DNA from: Pseudomonas reinekei
GTDB taxonomy: Bacteria > Pseudomonadota > Gammaproteobacteria > Pseudomonadales > Pseudomonadaceae
Assembly (NCBI RefSeq): GCF_001945365.1
Contig: NZ_MSTQ01000029.1
Coordinates: 1 to 56,178, forward strand
Direction: 5' to 3'
DNA length: 56,178 nt
The number at the start of each line of letters is the position of its first letter. Position 1 is the first letter of the stretch. The position numbers and the translations under genes are program-made. This document shows, piece after piece, positions 25,293-34,312 of this stretch. The notes under the pieces are model-generated. The model made no database searches. It had not been told where the DNA came from and saw nothing but the letters and a program-made list of their open reading frames with translations.

Positions 25293-26282
25293 ATGAACAT
25301 GACTGACGAGAAAAACGGAACCACACGCCGTGGTTTGATCACCACCGGCGCCATGGCGGCAGCCCTGGCGGTGACATTGCCTGCGCTGGCGGCGCAGCAG
25401 ACATCAGCATCGACAACCGCCGCTGCGGGTGGCAAAAGCGACGGCAATGCCAGTGGTTCGGGGATGTTCACCGTCAAGGACGGCACGCAGATTTTCTACA
25501 AGGACTGGGGCAGCGGTCAGCCGATCGTATTCCACCACGGCTGGCCACTGTCCAGTGACGACTGGGATGCGCAAATGCTGTTCTTCCTCAGCAAGGGTTT
25601 TCGCGTCATCGCTCACGATCGCCGTGGCCATGGCCGCTCCTCCCAGACCGCTGTCGGCAACGAAATGGACACTTACGCCGCCGACGTTGCTGAACTGATG
25701 GCGCACCTGAACATCAGAAATGCCGTGCACATCGGTCACTCCACCGGTGGCGGTGAAGTGGCCCGTTATGTCGCGCGACATGGCCGCGGGCGCGTGGCCA
25801 AAGCGGTACTGATCGGTGCTGTGCCGCCGATCATGCTGCGTACCGCAAAAAATCCGGGCGGCATTCCAATGGACGTCTTCGACGGCTTGCGCAAAGCCGT
25901 GGCGGAGAACCGCACTCAGTTTTATCGCGAGTTCCCAAGCGGGCCGTTCTACGGCTTCAATCGCCCCGGCGCGAAAGTCTCCGAAGCAATCATCGACAAC
26001 TGGTGGCGCCAGGGCATGAACGGCGGGATCAAGGCGCAGTACGACTGCATCAAAGCCTTCTCGGAAACCGACTTCACCGATGACTTGAAAAACATCGAAG
26101 TGCCGACCCTGGTGCTGCACGGTGAAGACGACCAGATCGTACCGATCGCCGACTCGGCGCAACTGTCGATCAAACTGCTGCGACACGGCACGTTGAAAAC
26201 CTACCCGGGTCAGCCCCACGGCATGTGCACGACCCATGGCGACGTGATCAACGCAGACCTCCTGGCGTTCATCAAGGCTTGA
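25293..26282 (+). CDS. Exported alpha/beta hydrolase (non-haem chloroperoxidase / aryl esterase type)
   Basis: This protein of about 329 residues carries a twin-arginine signal (TTRRGLITTG followed by a long Ala-rich core to about residue 35), so it is probably exported by Tat. The mature part matches the arylesterase/perhydrolase family: VKDGTQIFYKDWGSGQP, the oxyanion loop HHGWPL, the nucleophile GHSTGGGEVARY, the acid in HGEDDQIVP and the histidine in GQPHGM. The start is uncertain among GTG 25290, ATG 25293 and ATG 25299, none with a strong ribosome-binding site. The sensor kinase gene follows 37 bp downstream. Confidence 0.88.
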   Translation: MNMTDEKNGTTRRGLITTGAMAAALAVTLPALAAQQTSASTTAAAGGKSDGNASGSGMFTVKDGTQIFYKDWGSGQPIVFHHGWPLSSDDWDAQMLFFLSKGFRVIAHDRRGHGRSSQTAVGNEMDTYAADVAELMAHLNIRNAVHIGHSTGGGEVARYVARHGRGRVAKAVLIGAVPPIMLRTAKNPGGIPMDVFDGLRKAVAENRTQFYREFPSGPFYGFNRPGAKVSEAIIDNWWRQGMNGGIKAQYDCIKAFSETDFTDDLKNIEVPTLVLHGEDDQIVPIADSAQLSIKLLRHGTLKTYPGQPHGMCTTHGDVINADLLAFIKA

Positions 26283-26319
26283 TGCCCTTGGGCGGCGGCA
26301 GCACCGCAAGAGCCGGATC

Positions 26320-27444
26320 ATGCTGAACGTCATGTCCGGCTTCCCCCGCGCCAGAGCAAAGTGCCTGGCGCTTTGGGCAACCACATCCGCGATTTTTTTC
26401 GTCGATACCTTCACGGAACTCAACGTCGCAGTGGCGGTGCTGTACGTCCTGGTCATCATGATGGCCATGGACACCTGCTCGATTCGCGGGCTGCGCCGGG
26501 TGGCACTGACCTGCGCGGTGCTGACGGCTGCCGGGTTCTTTGTTTCCCATCACGAGCATCCGTTCAGCGCCGCACTGGCGCGCTGCCTCGTCAGCCTGAC
26601 GGCCATCGGCATTGCCACCTGGCTGGCGTTGAAAAATCGGCGCACCAGCGATGAACTGCAAAAGCAATTCAGTTTGTTGGCCCATACCCATGATGTGGAA
26701 GCGCAACTGCATCGCGCGCAAATCGAACTTGCCCACATCTGCCGAAATACCACGATGGGCGAACTGTCTGCGTCCATCGCCCATGAAGTCAATCAGCCAC
26801 TGGCAGCCATCACCTCCAGTGCCGAAGCCGCTCAACGCTGGCTTGACCGGCCGGTTCCCGACCTCAAAGAAGCCGGCGCTGCCATCGCCAGGGCAGCCAG
26901 TAACGCGCGTCGTGCGGCCGAGGTGATAAAGCGCATTCGCGACCTGACCCGCAAAAGCGATCCGCACTACGAAGAATTGGACCTGCAATCCGTCGTTGCG
27001 GACTCACTTGCCCTGCTCGAACGGGAAATCCAGAGTCATCAGGTGCGATTGCTGTGCACGTTCGCGCGCCATTCACCCAAGGTGTCAGGCGATCGCATCC
27101 AGCTCCAGCAGGTGGTAATCAACCTGATCATCAACAGCCTGCACGCCATGAGCGGCCACCGAGACTCGCCGGGTGAGCTGCATGTAGGCGTTTATTGGCA
27201 GGAGGACCGTGCAGTGGTACGAGTGCACGATAACGGCCCGGGGATTGATCAACAGCACCTTGCGCTGCTGTTCGATGCGTTTTTCACCACCAAGGAAGAC
27301 GGCATGGGGATCGGGTTATCGATCTGCCGCTCGATCATCGAGTTGCACGGCGGGTCCATTCGGGCAGACAGTCAGCCCAACCAGGGCGCGACCTTCTCGT
27401 TCTCCCTCCCGCTGTCGACCGCGAATAGCCAACCCTCGTCATAG
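26320..27444 (+). CDS. Membrane sensor histidine kinase (orphan)
   Basis: This 374-residue kinase has an N-terminal membrane domain of about four helices (residues 15-105), a short linker, and a HisKA domain with SIAHEVNQPLAAI (phospho-acceptor His about 155). The ATPase domain shows the N box VVINLIINSLHAM, the G1 box DNGPGI and the G2 box GMGIGLSICRSII. No response-regulator gene lies on either side in the window. It follows the Tat hydrolase gene by 37 bp and may be co-transcribed with it. Confidence 0.9.
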   Translation: MLNVMSGFPRARAKCLALWATTSAIFFVDTFTELNVAVAVLYVLVIMMAMDTCSIRGLRRVALTCAVLTAAGFFVSHHEHPFSAALARCLVSLTAIGIATWLALKNRRTSDELQKQFSLLAHTHDVEAQLHRAQIELAHICRNTTMGELSASIAHEVNQPLAAITSSAEAAQRWLDRPVPDLKEAGAAIARAASNARRAAEVIKRIRDLTRKSDPHYEELDLQSVVADSLALLEREIQSHQVRLLCTFARHSPKVSGDRIQLQQVVINLIINSLHAMSGHRDSPGELHVGVYWQEDRAVVRVHDNGPGIDQQHLALLFDAFFTTKEDGMGIGLSICRSIIELHGGSIRADSQPNQGATFSFSLPLSTANSQPSS

Positions 27445-27672
27445 CGTCACGATCGATCCTGCATGACGCGGCCCACTCAGCGTTACGACGCGCAACGCAG
27501 CCACCTTTTGGTGGGAAACGATCACGCTAAAGCCTGAGGGTTCTATACCCGCGTATGGTATCGAACGCGGTACTTCGGGATGCACACTCTTTCTCCAGGC
27601 GTTCGGTCGCTCTTGCAGTGAAACAGCGGCTTTCGCCAACGACTTTTGACCCAGGCAAAACGGAGAATGAGC

Positions 27673-28644
27673 ATGACAACGCATCTGGACCACCCCGCCC
27701 AAGAGGCTGGAGCACATCAGAAAGGCAACGGTCAGCAGCAGGCAACAACACTCGCCGGTGGATCGGGGTTCGAGGAGTTGGTTCCTTCGCGCTATGCCGT
27801 GCGGGTCGGCGAGATTGACGTGCTGGTGATCAGCGATGGCGTGCTGCCTCTGCCAACCTCGACCATGTCTACCAACGCCGACCCCGCCGCCCGAGCGGCC
27901 TGGTTCAAGGACATGTTCCTGGGGCCAGACGCCTTCGATTGGGCGCTGAACGTCCTGGTGATACGCAGCGGCGAGCAAATCATTCTCGTCGACGCCGGAT
28001 TGGGCGGGCAATTCCCCGGTTTCCCAAGGGCCGGACAGTTTCCCAAGCGCCTGCAGGCGGCCGGTATCGATCTGGGCGCCGTGACCGATGTGGTGATCAC
28101 CCACATGCACATGGACCATGTCGGCGGGCTGCTGGTCGACGAGGTGAAAAACAAGTTGCGGCCGGACGTGCGCATCCACGTTTCAGCGACCGAGGTCGCG
28201 TTCTGGGAGTCGCCCGATTTCACCCACACCGTCATGCCCGAGCCGGTGCCGGACGTCCTGCGGGCAACCGCCAAACAATTCATCAACGACTACCGCAGCA
28301 ACGTGCGGACCTTTGATGACGAGTATCAAGTGGCACCGGGCGTGGTCGCCAAAGTCACCGGTGGCCACACCCCTGGGCACTGCGTGGTCTACGTGAACTC
28401 CGGCGGCGAACGCTTGACCTTTGCAGGCGACGCCCTGTTCCCGGTGGCCTTCGAACACCCCGACTGGCACAACGGTTTTGAACACGACCCCGAGGAATCG
28501 GAACGCGTTCGGGTCCGGCTGATGCAAGAAGCGGCAGCCAGCGGAGAGCTGTTTGTCGCCACGCACCTGCCGTTCCCTTCCGTTGGCCGCGTGGCCATCG
28601 ATGGCAATGCGTTTCGCTGGGTAGCGGCTTTCTGGGATTTCTGA
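27673..28644 (+). CDS. MBL-fold metallohydrolase
   Basis: This 323-residue metallo-beta-lactamase-fold enzyme has the zinc motif THMHMDHVGG, further ligands in GGHTPGH and FAGDALFPV, and a late histidine in ATHLPFP. The layout (RVGEIDVLVISDGVLPLP, then NVLVIRSGEQIILVDAGLG) is that of the branch containing methyl parathion hydrolase and some lactonases. No signal peptide is evident in this protein. GGAG at 27662-27665 supports the ATG at 27673 over the ATG at 27667. The substrate is unknown. Confidence 0.88.
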   Translation: MTTHLDHPAQEAGAHQKGNGQQQATTLAGGSGFEELVPSRYAVRVGEIDVLVISDGVLPLPTSTMSTNADPAARAAWFKDMFLGPDAFDWALNVLVIRSGEQIILVDAGLGGQFPGFPRAGQFPKRLQAAGIDLGAVTDVVITHMHMDHVGGLLVDEVKNKLRPDVRIHVSATEVAFWESPDFTHTVMPEPVPDVLRATAKQFINDYRSNVRTFDDEYQVAPGVVAKVTGGHTPGHCVVYVNSGGERLTFAGDALFPVAFEHPDWHNGFEHDPEESERVRVRLMQEAAASGELFVATHLPFPSVGRVAIDGNAFRWVAAFWDF

Positions 28645-28776
28645 CCGTTTTCAGGTAAGTCCGGCCTGTGCAACGCTCGTGCGGGGGGCATAGAGGCCGG
28701 ACGAAAACCCTGAACCCGTCTAATCTAATCAGTACAGAATCAACACGCCTGCTGCCTCTTCTACAGGGGAAACGCG

Positions 28777-29076
28777 ATGACGAGTCAACACACGCACTTT
28801 TGCTCGTCATGGCGGCTCCCTGCCCTGCTCGCCATCAGCCTGGCGCTCATCGCCGGATGTTCGGGCAAAACGCCCACGACTCGCTATGCGTCCTCAAACA
28901 TCGGTTCAGCCTGTTATGCAAAAGCCCTCCCCACTGTCGGCGAAGGTGGCCTGGCCTGGGGCGACACCCTGACCATGGCGCGGCAGAAATCCCTGAGCAA
29001 TTGCGCACGCTATGCCGGCCGTTCCGGCGGCACGCCAAGTACCTGCCAAGTGGTGCTGGCGCAATGCAAGCATTGA
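28777..29076 (+). CDS. Small predicted lipoprotein
   Basis: This 99-residue protein begins with a signal peptide ending in the lipobox LIAGC (Cys about 28), so the mature part would be anchored in a membrane by lipidation. The mature 71 residues contain four further cysteines (ACYAKAL, SNCARYAG, TCQVVLAQC) that could form disulfides. I do not recognise a named family. GGGGA precedes the ATG. Confidence 0.75.
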   Translation: MTSQHTHFCSSWRLPALLAISLALIAGCSGKTPTTRYASSNIGSACYAKALPTVGEGGLAWGDTLTMARQKSLSNCARYAGRSGGTPSTCQVVLAQCKH

Positions 29077-29235
29077 AAAACCGGTTTTCCGTTTGTGCGC
29101 CGCTTTTGCATTTCTGTGCGACACATCCCACTTCGGGGCTCCCGTTTCACACGCTCGTGGTGTTAGCTTGGAAATGTTTCTGATTAATCGATCAGATATT
29201 TCCCACAAACTGCCTGCAAAGGAATGCCCCCAGCA

Positions 29236-30975
29236 ATGGACTTTTCACTCAAGCACTTGGCCGCGACCACCCTGATGCTCGCCAGCCTGTCGACGTTCAC
29301 CAGCGCTGCACATGCCAACATCACACCGCAACAGAGCGCGATCATTCTCAAGACTTTCAGCGATGCCTCGGTCAAGGACTTCAGGCAGTTCCTTGGCAGC
29401 CTGGGCAACAGTGATATCGCCAAAACCGACGACCTCGGCCCGGCCATCAAAGCCTTCCTCGACAACAAGACGCTGACCGCTGCGCAACAGAACGAAATCC
29501 ATCGTTTGCTAGGCCTGTATGCGCGTCTGAAATACGGCAGTGCCGCCACCGAAACCTTAAAGGAACTGGTGGCCATCCCGACCGTGCGCGTCGACGGTGT
29601 GGAACAGCATGACAACCCTGAATTCATCAAGATCGCCGAGAAGATCAAAGGCCTCGCCCAGGCGTTCAACCTGAACTTCCGCAACATCGATAACCGCGTC
29701 TATGAAATCTCCCTCGAAGGCAGCGGCGCTGAAGTCGTGGGCATTCACGCCCATGCCGACGTAGTGCCGGTCACCCCGGAAAACTGGGTCCTGAAGGACG
29801 GCACCCGCCTCGATCCGTTCAAGGTCACGCTGATCGGCGACCGCATGTATGGCCGCGGCACCGAGGATGACAAGAACGGTATCGTGGTGGCGATGTACGC
29901 CATGAAAATCATCAAGGAAGAGAAACTGCCGCTGGCGAGAAACTTCAAGCTGCTGGTCGACACCACCGAAGAAACCACTGGCGACGCCATCCCCTACTAC
30001 TTCGAACGCAACCCTACGCCCAACTACAACCTGGCGCTGGATGGCGGCTATCCGGTGGTCATCGCCGAGAAAGGCTACGGCACGGTCATGGCCAGCTTCG
30101 CCAAGCGTGAAGCCCAAGGCAAGGGCGCGCAGATCATTTCGATGACAGGCGGCCTGGCCACCAACCAGATTCCGTCGACATCGGTCGCCACGCTGCTGAC
30201 CGACAAACCTGCCGAACTGGCCGCCAGCCTGCAAACGGCCGGGGCCGATTACGTCAAGCGCAATGGTGGCAACTTCGAAATCGCGGCCAAGGTCGACGGC
30301 AAGGACGTCAAGCTGACCGTCACCGGTGTGTCCGCGCACTCCTCCGAGCCTGAATCGGGAGTCAACCCGGTGGCCAGGATGCTCGACTTCATCAATGGCC
30401 TCGACGGCAAGGTTGCGCTCAAGCACAACCAGATCACCGACGCCGCCCGCTATGCGGCCGATAATTGGGGCCTGGATTACCTGGGTGGCAAATTGGGCGT
30501 TGGTTTTGCCGATGACTTCATGGGGTCGCTGACCACCTCCCTGACCTATGTCGGGGAGGATGACAAAGCGTTCAAACTGGCGGTCAACCTGCGCGTGCCG
30601 AAGGGCAAATCACCGCAAGCGCTGAAAGCGGAAATCGCCGCAAAGCTCGACGCCTGGAGCAAGACAACCAAGATCGCGCCGACCTTCGACTACTCGATCG
30701 CCGAACCGATGTACCGCAACCCCGAAGGTGAATGGGTCAAGGCCCTGCTCGCCGTGGCCAGCGAAAACCTCGGCATGGAACACAAGTTCGGCACCTCCGC
30801 CGGCGCCACCTCGGTGCATGAACTGCCTAACGGCGTGCAGTTCGGCCTGGCCATGCCAGACGTGAAATACACTGGCCACAACGACAACGAGTTCAAGACC
30901 ACCGAGCAGTTCCTGCTGGACCTGCAGATCGTGACCGAAATGATGGGTCGCATCGGCCAGTTGCCAAAGCTCTGA
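29236..30975 (+). CDS. Exported M20-family dipeptidase (Sapep-type)
   Basis: This 579-residue zinc peptidase has a signal peptide (about residues 1-27, ending SAAHA). Metal-binding motifs of the M20 family are visible: VVGIHAHADVVP with ligand His/Asp, GRGTEDDKNGIVVAMYA with the bridging Asp, VDTTEETTG with the catalytic Glu pair, and LALDGGYPVVIAEKG. It probably cleaves dipeptides in the periplasm. AAGGA lies 12 nt before the ATG at 29236; the ATG at 29224 touches that site directly and is excluded. It ends before a strong terminator. Confidence 0.9.
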   Translation: MDFSLKHLAATTLMLASLSTFTSAAHANITPQQSAIILKTFSDASVKDFRQFLGSLGNSDIAKTDDLGPAIKAFLDNKTLTAAQQNEIHRLLGLYARLKYGSAATETLKELVAIPTVRVDGVEQHDNPEFIKIAEKIKGLAQAFNLNFRNIDNRVYEISLEGSGAEVVGIHAHADVVPVTPENWVLKDGTRLDPFKVTLIGDRMYGRGTEDDKNGIVVAMYAMKIIKEEKLPLARNFKLLVDTTEETTGDAIPYYFERNPTPNYNLALDGGYPVVIAEKGYGTVMASFAKREAQGKGAQIISMTGGLATNQIPSTSVATLLTDKPAELAASLQTAGADYVKRNGGNFEIAAKVDGKDVKLTVTGVSAHSSEPESGVNPVARMLDFINGLDGKVALKHNQITDAARYAADNWGLDYLGGKLGVGFADDFMGSLTTSLTYVGEDDKAFKLAVNLRVPKGKSPQALKAEIAAKLDAWSKTTKIAPTFDYSIAEPMYRNPEGEWVKALLAVASENLGMEHKFGTSAGATSVHELPNGVQFGLAMPDVKYTGHNDNEFKTTEQFLLDLQIVTEMMGRIGQLPKL

Positions 30976-30994
30976 TCCGCCTTCGCTGATGCTG

Positions 30995-31022
30995 GCGGGG
31001 ACGAAAGTCCCCGCTTTTTTTT
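30995..31022 (+). terminator. Rho-independent terminator of the dipeptidase gene
   Basis: GCGGGGAC (30995-31002), a GAAA tetraloop and GTCCCCGC (31007-31014) are followed by eight T residues. This is a textbook intrinsic terminator. Confidence 0.95.
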
Positions 31023-31098
31023 GGTGATGGGTAGGTGTGGGTGAGTTTTTTGCCCACGGATTTCATCCAGCCAGGCCCTACACGTCATCGTTAACGAC

Positions 31099-31122
31099 CA
31101 TCGCCAGCAAGCCGGCTCCTAC
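31099..31122. repeat. REP-like palindrome, single copy
   Basis: The core GCCAGCAAGCCGGCTCCTAC is a variant of the element repeated at 55565-55840 (GCTGGCAAGCCAGCTCCTAC). It sits in the 307-bp spacer 31023-31329 between the dipeptidase terminator and the DUF3300 gene. I see nothing else in that spacer apart from the GGGAGGGAG ribosome-binding site at its end. Confidence 0.7.
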
Positions 31123-31329
31123 GGAATTCGCGTTACCTGCATTCCCCGGGATTGCGTGAACAACCTGAAAAATCGCAGCCTCCTATTGCGTTAAACCCTG
31201 GCAAATTCTGGTTCGCTGCTACGATTAAGGAGCGCCAACGAACTGAGGCCTGCGGCTTGCACAGTCGGTATTGACCTCCCTGAAGTTGATCCACTCATTT
31301 CGAGCCTGCCCGCCCCCAGGGAGGGAGTC

Positions 31330-32799
31330 ATGCGTATTCCATTGTTTTACGCGATGTCGGCTGTTCTGTTTTTGAGCGCAACGCCCAGCCTGGCGCAATC
31401 ACCGGAGCCTCCAGCACCGGCCCCGGAAAACACCGCCGAGGCCCCGTCGGCGTCTTCCCCGGCGCCCGTCAAAGATGCGGTGTTTACCCAGGAACAACTG
31501 GATCAAATGCTGGCGCCGATTGCGCTCTATCCGGACCCCTTGCTGGCGCAACTGCTGATGGCTTCCACCTACCCCGGGGAAATCGCCGAGGCGGTGAAGT
31601 GGTCCAAAGCGCACCCGGACGCCAAGGGCGATGATGCGGTCAAACAAGTGGCGAATCAGACCTGGGACCCGAGCGTGCAGGCACTGGTCGCTTTTCCGCA
31701 GGTGCTGGCCACGCTGGGACAGGATCCCGTCTGGGTCCAGCGCCTGGGTGATGCGTTCCTGGCGCAGCCCGATGACTTGATGGACGGCGTGCAACGCCTG
31801 CGGCATCAAGCCCAGGCGGCAGGCAATCTGCAGAGCAATCAATATCAGAACGTGACGGTCCAGGCAGCGCCGGCACCCGCAACGCCGGCGCCCGCCCCTG
31901 CACCGGCCAGCACTTCCACTATCATCATTCAGCCTGCCGATCCGCAGGTTGTGTATGTACCCACGTATAACCCGACAACCACTTACGGCACTTGGGCGTA
32001 CCCAGCGTCGCCCCCCGTGTATTACCCGCCGCCACCGGCCTTTTACCCCGGTTCGGCCTTGGTGGCCGGGCTGGCGTTCGGCACCGGTGTGGCGATCATC
32101 GGGTCGTTGTGGGGCGATTGCGACTGGGACAACAACGACATCGACATCGACGTCAATCGCTGCAACAACATCAATCGCAACAGCCAGATCACCAATAACA
32201 AGTGGCAACACAACTCTGTTCACCGTGATGGCGTGCCTTATCGTGACACCCGCAGCCGCGAACAGTATGGCCGCCAATTGAACGGTGCCAACCAGCGTGA
32301 CGCTTATCGAGGCGACAACGCCCAACGCGCCCAGGCCCGGGAAAACGCCCGCAACTCCATGGACCAACACGGTATCGAGCGCCCCGCCACCAGCAACCGC
32401 GAGGCCCGCGATCAAACCCGCAGAGCCCAGTCGGAAAACACGGTCAGCAATCGGATGCAATCCGGTGCGGATAGACCGAAAACGTCTGACAGAGCCCAGA
32501 ACACCGCCAGAAATACCCGCGAGAATCAGCAGGCCGGCCAATTGAATCAACGCACGCAGGATCGCCCGCAGGACCGCTCACAAGTGCGCCAGACTTCCCA
32601 AAAAAGACCGGCCGCCAGCGCCGGCAGTGCCCGCAACAACGCATTCGCCGGCGCACGCTCACCGTCGCAGACCAACGCACAAGCTGCACGTGGCCGGGCC
32701 AGCCAGGCATCTGCCATGCGCCCCAGTGCCGCGCGATCCGCCGGCCACCCGATCAGTCGGCCATCCGCACCAGCGCGTCAAAGGGGGGGCCGTCGTTGA
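31330..32799 (+). CDS. DUF3300 domain-containing exported protein
   Basis: This 489-residue protein has a signal peptide (residues 1-22, ending SLAQ). The DUF3300 core at about 50-230 contains LDQMLAPIALYPDPLLAQLL, WSKAHP and VYVPTYNPTTTYG. It is followed by a glycine/alanine hydrophobic stretch and a long low-complexity tail (about 300-489) rich in Arg, Gln, Asn and Ala. The function is unknown; the exported disordered tail suggests an envelope role. It overlaps the DUF2950 gene by four bases, a common pairing. Confidence 0.88.
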   Translation: MRIPLFYAMSAVLFLSATPSLAQSPEPPAPAPENTAEAPSASSPAPVKDAVFTQEQLDQMLAPIALYPDPLLAQLLMASTYPGEIAEAVKWSKAHPDAKGDDAVKQVANQTWDPSVQALVAFPQVLATLGQDPVWVQRLGDAFLAQPDDLMDGVQRLRHQAQAAGNLQSNQYQNVTVQAAPAPATPAPAPAPASTSTIIIQPADPQVVYVPTYNPTTTYGTWAYPASPPVYYPPPPAFYPGSALVAGLAFGTGVAIIGSLWGDCDWDNNDIDIDVNRCNNINRNSQITNNKWQHNSVHRDGVPYRDTRSREQYGRQLNGANQRDAYRGDNAQRAQARENARNSMDQHGIERPATSNREARDQTRRAQSENTVSNRMQSGADRPKTSDRAQNTARNTRENQQAGQLNQRTQDRPQDRSQVRQTSQKRPAASAGSARNNAFAGARSPSQTNAQAARGRASQASAMRPSAARSAGHPISRPSAPARQRGGRR

Positions 32800-33713
32800 A
32801 AAACCTATTTCCTGTAAAAGCACTCTTGGGCTTGCTGCCGCATGTCTTGGTGATCACTGCCGGCCTGGTCTGGTCGAGCGTGGCGATGGCACAGCAGGCA
32901 TTTCCCACACCCGAAAAAGCCGCTGAAGCGTTTGTCGAGGCTTTGGGCACGGAACACGCCGATCAGGCGCGCCTGACAGAGTTGCTCGGCGAAGACTGGC
33001 GCACTTACATCCCCCGTGAAGGCGTGCAGCGCAGTGATGTGGATGCGTTCCTCAAGCAGTACCACGAGCAACATCGCATCGAAAAAGCCAACGAGCGCAA
33101 GGCTCATCTGGCCGTCGGCAGTGATCACTGGACCCTGCCGATCCCCATGATCAAAGATGCCAAGGGTTGGCGTTTCGACCTCAAGGCCGGCAGCGTGGAA
33201 ATCCGCGCGCGCCGAATCGGTCGCAACGAACTGGCCGCCGTGCAATCGGTGCTGACCTATCACGACGCGCAGATGGACTATGCGTCAGTCGATCGCGACG
33301 GTGATGGCGCACTCGAATACGCGCAAAAGATCCTCAGCACCCCTGGCCAACATGACGGCCTCTATTGGGAGGACGACGACAGTGGCCAGATCAGCCCGTT
33401 GGGGCCGTTGTTCGGCAAAACCATTGCCGGCGAAGACTGGCACGGCTACCACTTCCGCATCCTTGACGGCCAAGGCCCCTCGGCACCGGGTGGTGCCTAC
33501 AGTTACCTCATTGGCGACAAAATGAGTCGCGGTTTTGCCCTGATTGCCTGGCCGGCGAAATACGATGACACCGGGGTCATGAGCTTCATGATCAGCCATG
33601 ACGGCCAAGTGTTCGAGAAAGACCTCGGGCCCGGGGGCGACACACTGGCGAAAGCGATGAAGCGCTTTGATCCGGATGACAGCTGGAACGAAGTGGCGGC
33701 AGATCAGGACTAA
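32796..33713 (+). CDS. DUF2950 domain-containing exported protein
   Basis: This 305-residue protein has a signal peptide ending SVAMA near residue 32. The body has the DUF2950 pattern with FPTPEKAAEAFVEAL at the start, ARRIGRNELAAVQ and GYHFRILDGQGP. It starts with TTG inside the TTGA overlap with the DUF3300 stop, with a G-rich ribosome-binding site upstream, so translation is coupled. It probably acts together with the DUF3300 protein in the envelope; the activity is unknown. Confidence 0.88.
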   Translation: MKNLFPVKALLGLLPHVLVITAGLVWSSVAMAQQAFPTPEKAAEAFVEALGTEHADQARLTELLGEDWRTYIPREGVQRSDVDAFLKQYHEQHRIEKANERKAHLAVGSDHWTLPIPMIKDAKGWRFDLKAGSVEIRARRIGRNELAAVQSVLTYHDAQMDYASVDRDGDGALEYAQKILSTPGQHDGLYWEDDDSGQISPLGPLFGKTIAGEDWHGYHFRILDGQGPSAPGGAYSYLIGDKMSRGFALIAWPAKYDDTGVMSFMISHDGQVFEKDLGPGGDTLAKAMKRFDPDDSWNEVAADQD

Positions 33714-33756
33714 TGCGCAATGGGCTGCAGACGGCTGAACTGACTGAGGATGGGTG

Positions 33757-34197
33757 ATGACTTTTCTTGTTTTTCTTCTGGCTTGCGGTGCGGCGGCAAG
33801 CACGGGCCTCATGTTCAAGCCGGGCCCGTGGTACGCGTCTCTCGTCAAACCGGGTTTCACCCCACCCAACTGGGTGTTTCCGGTCGCTTGGACGACTATC
33901 TATTTGCTGCTCGCCTGGGCCGGGTACCGCCTGACGCTGATACCTGCAAGCCAGCCGGTGCTGGCGTTATGGGCGGCGCAGATTGCGCTCAATACGCTGT
34001 GGACGCCGGTGTTCTTCGGCGCGCAACGCATTCTCGCTGGGATGGTGATCCTCGCCGTGCTGTGGCTGGTGGTCGCGGCCATGGTGGTGATGGCGCTGCG
34101 GCTTGACCTGATCACTGGCCTGATCCTGTTTCCTTACCTTGTGTGGCTGTGTGTAGCCGCCGCTTTGAATTTTTCCATCCTGATCAATAATCGCTGA
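33757..34197 (+). CDS. TspO/MBR family membrane protein
   Basis: This 146-residue protein has five predicted helices and the TspO pattern: WYASLVKPGFTPPNWVFPVAW near the N-terminus, WAAQIALNTLWTPVFFG in the middle and PYLVWLCVAAALNFSI at the end. TspO proteins bind porphyrins and are linked to tetrapyrrole and stress responses. GAGG lies 7 nt before the ATG at 33757; the GTG at 33754 is one codon upstream. Confidence 0.92.
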   Translation: MTFLVFLLACGAAASTGLMFKPGPWYASLVKPGFTPPNWVFPVAWTTIYLLLAWAGYRLTLIPASQPVLALWAAQIALNTLWTPVFFGAQRILAGMVILAVLWLVVAAMVVMALRLDLITGLILFPYLVWLCVAAALNFSILINNR

Positions 34198-34312
34198 TGG
34201 TTCAAAGTAGCGATCCAGAGCCTCCAACACATGTACTTACAAATGAGCCATTCGCGGAAAGCCTGATCAGCGACTAACACTGATAGGTTAACGCGCTTTA
34301 TCGGGCCATGAG

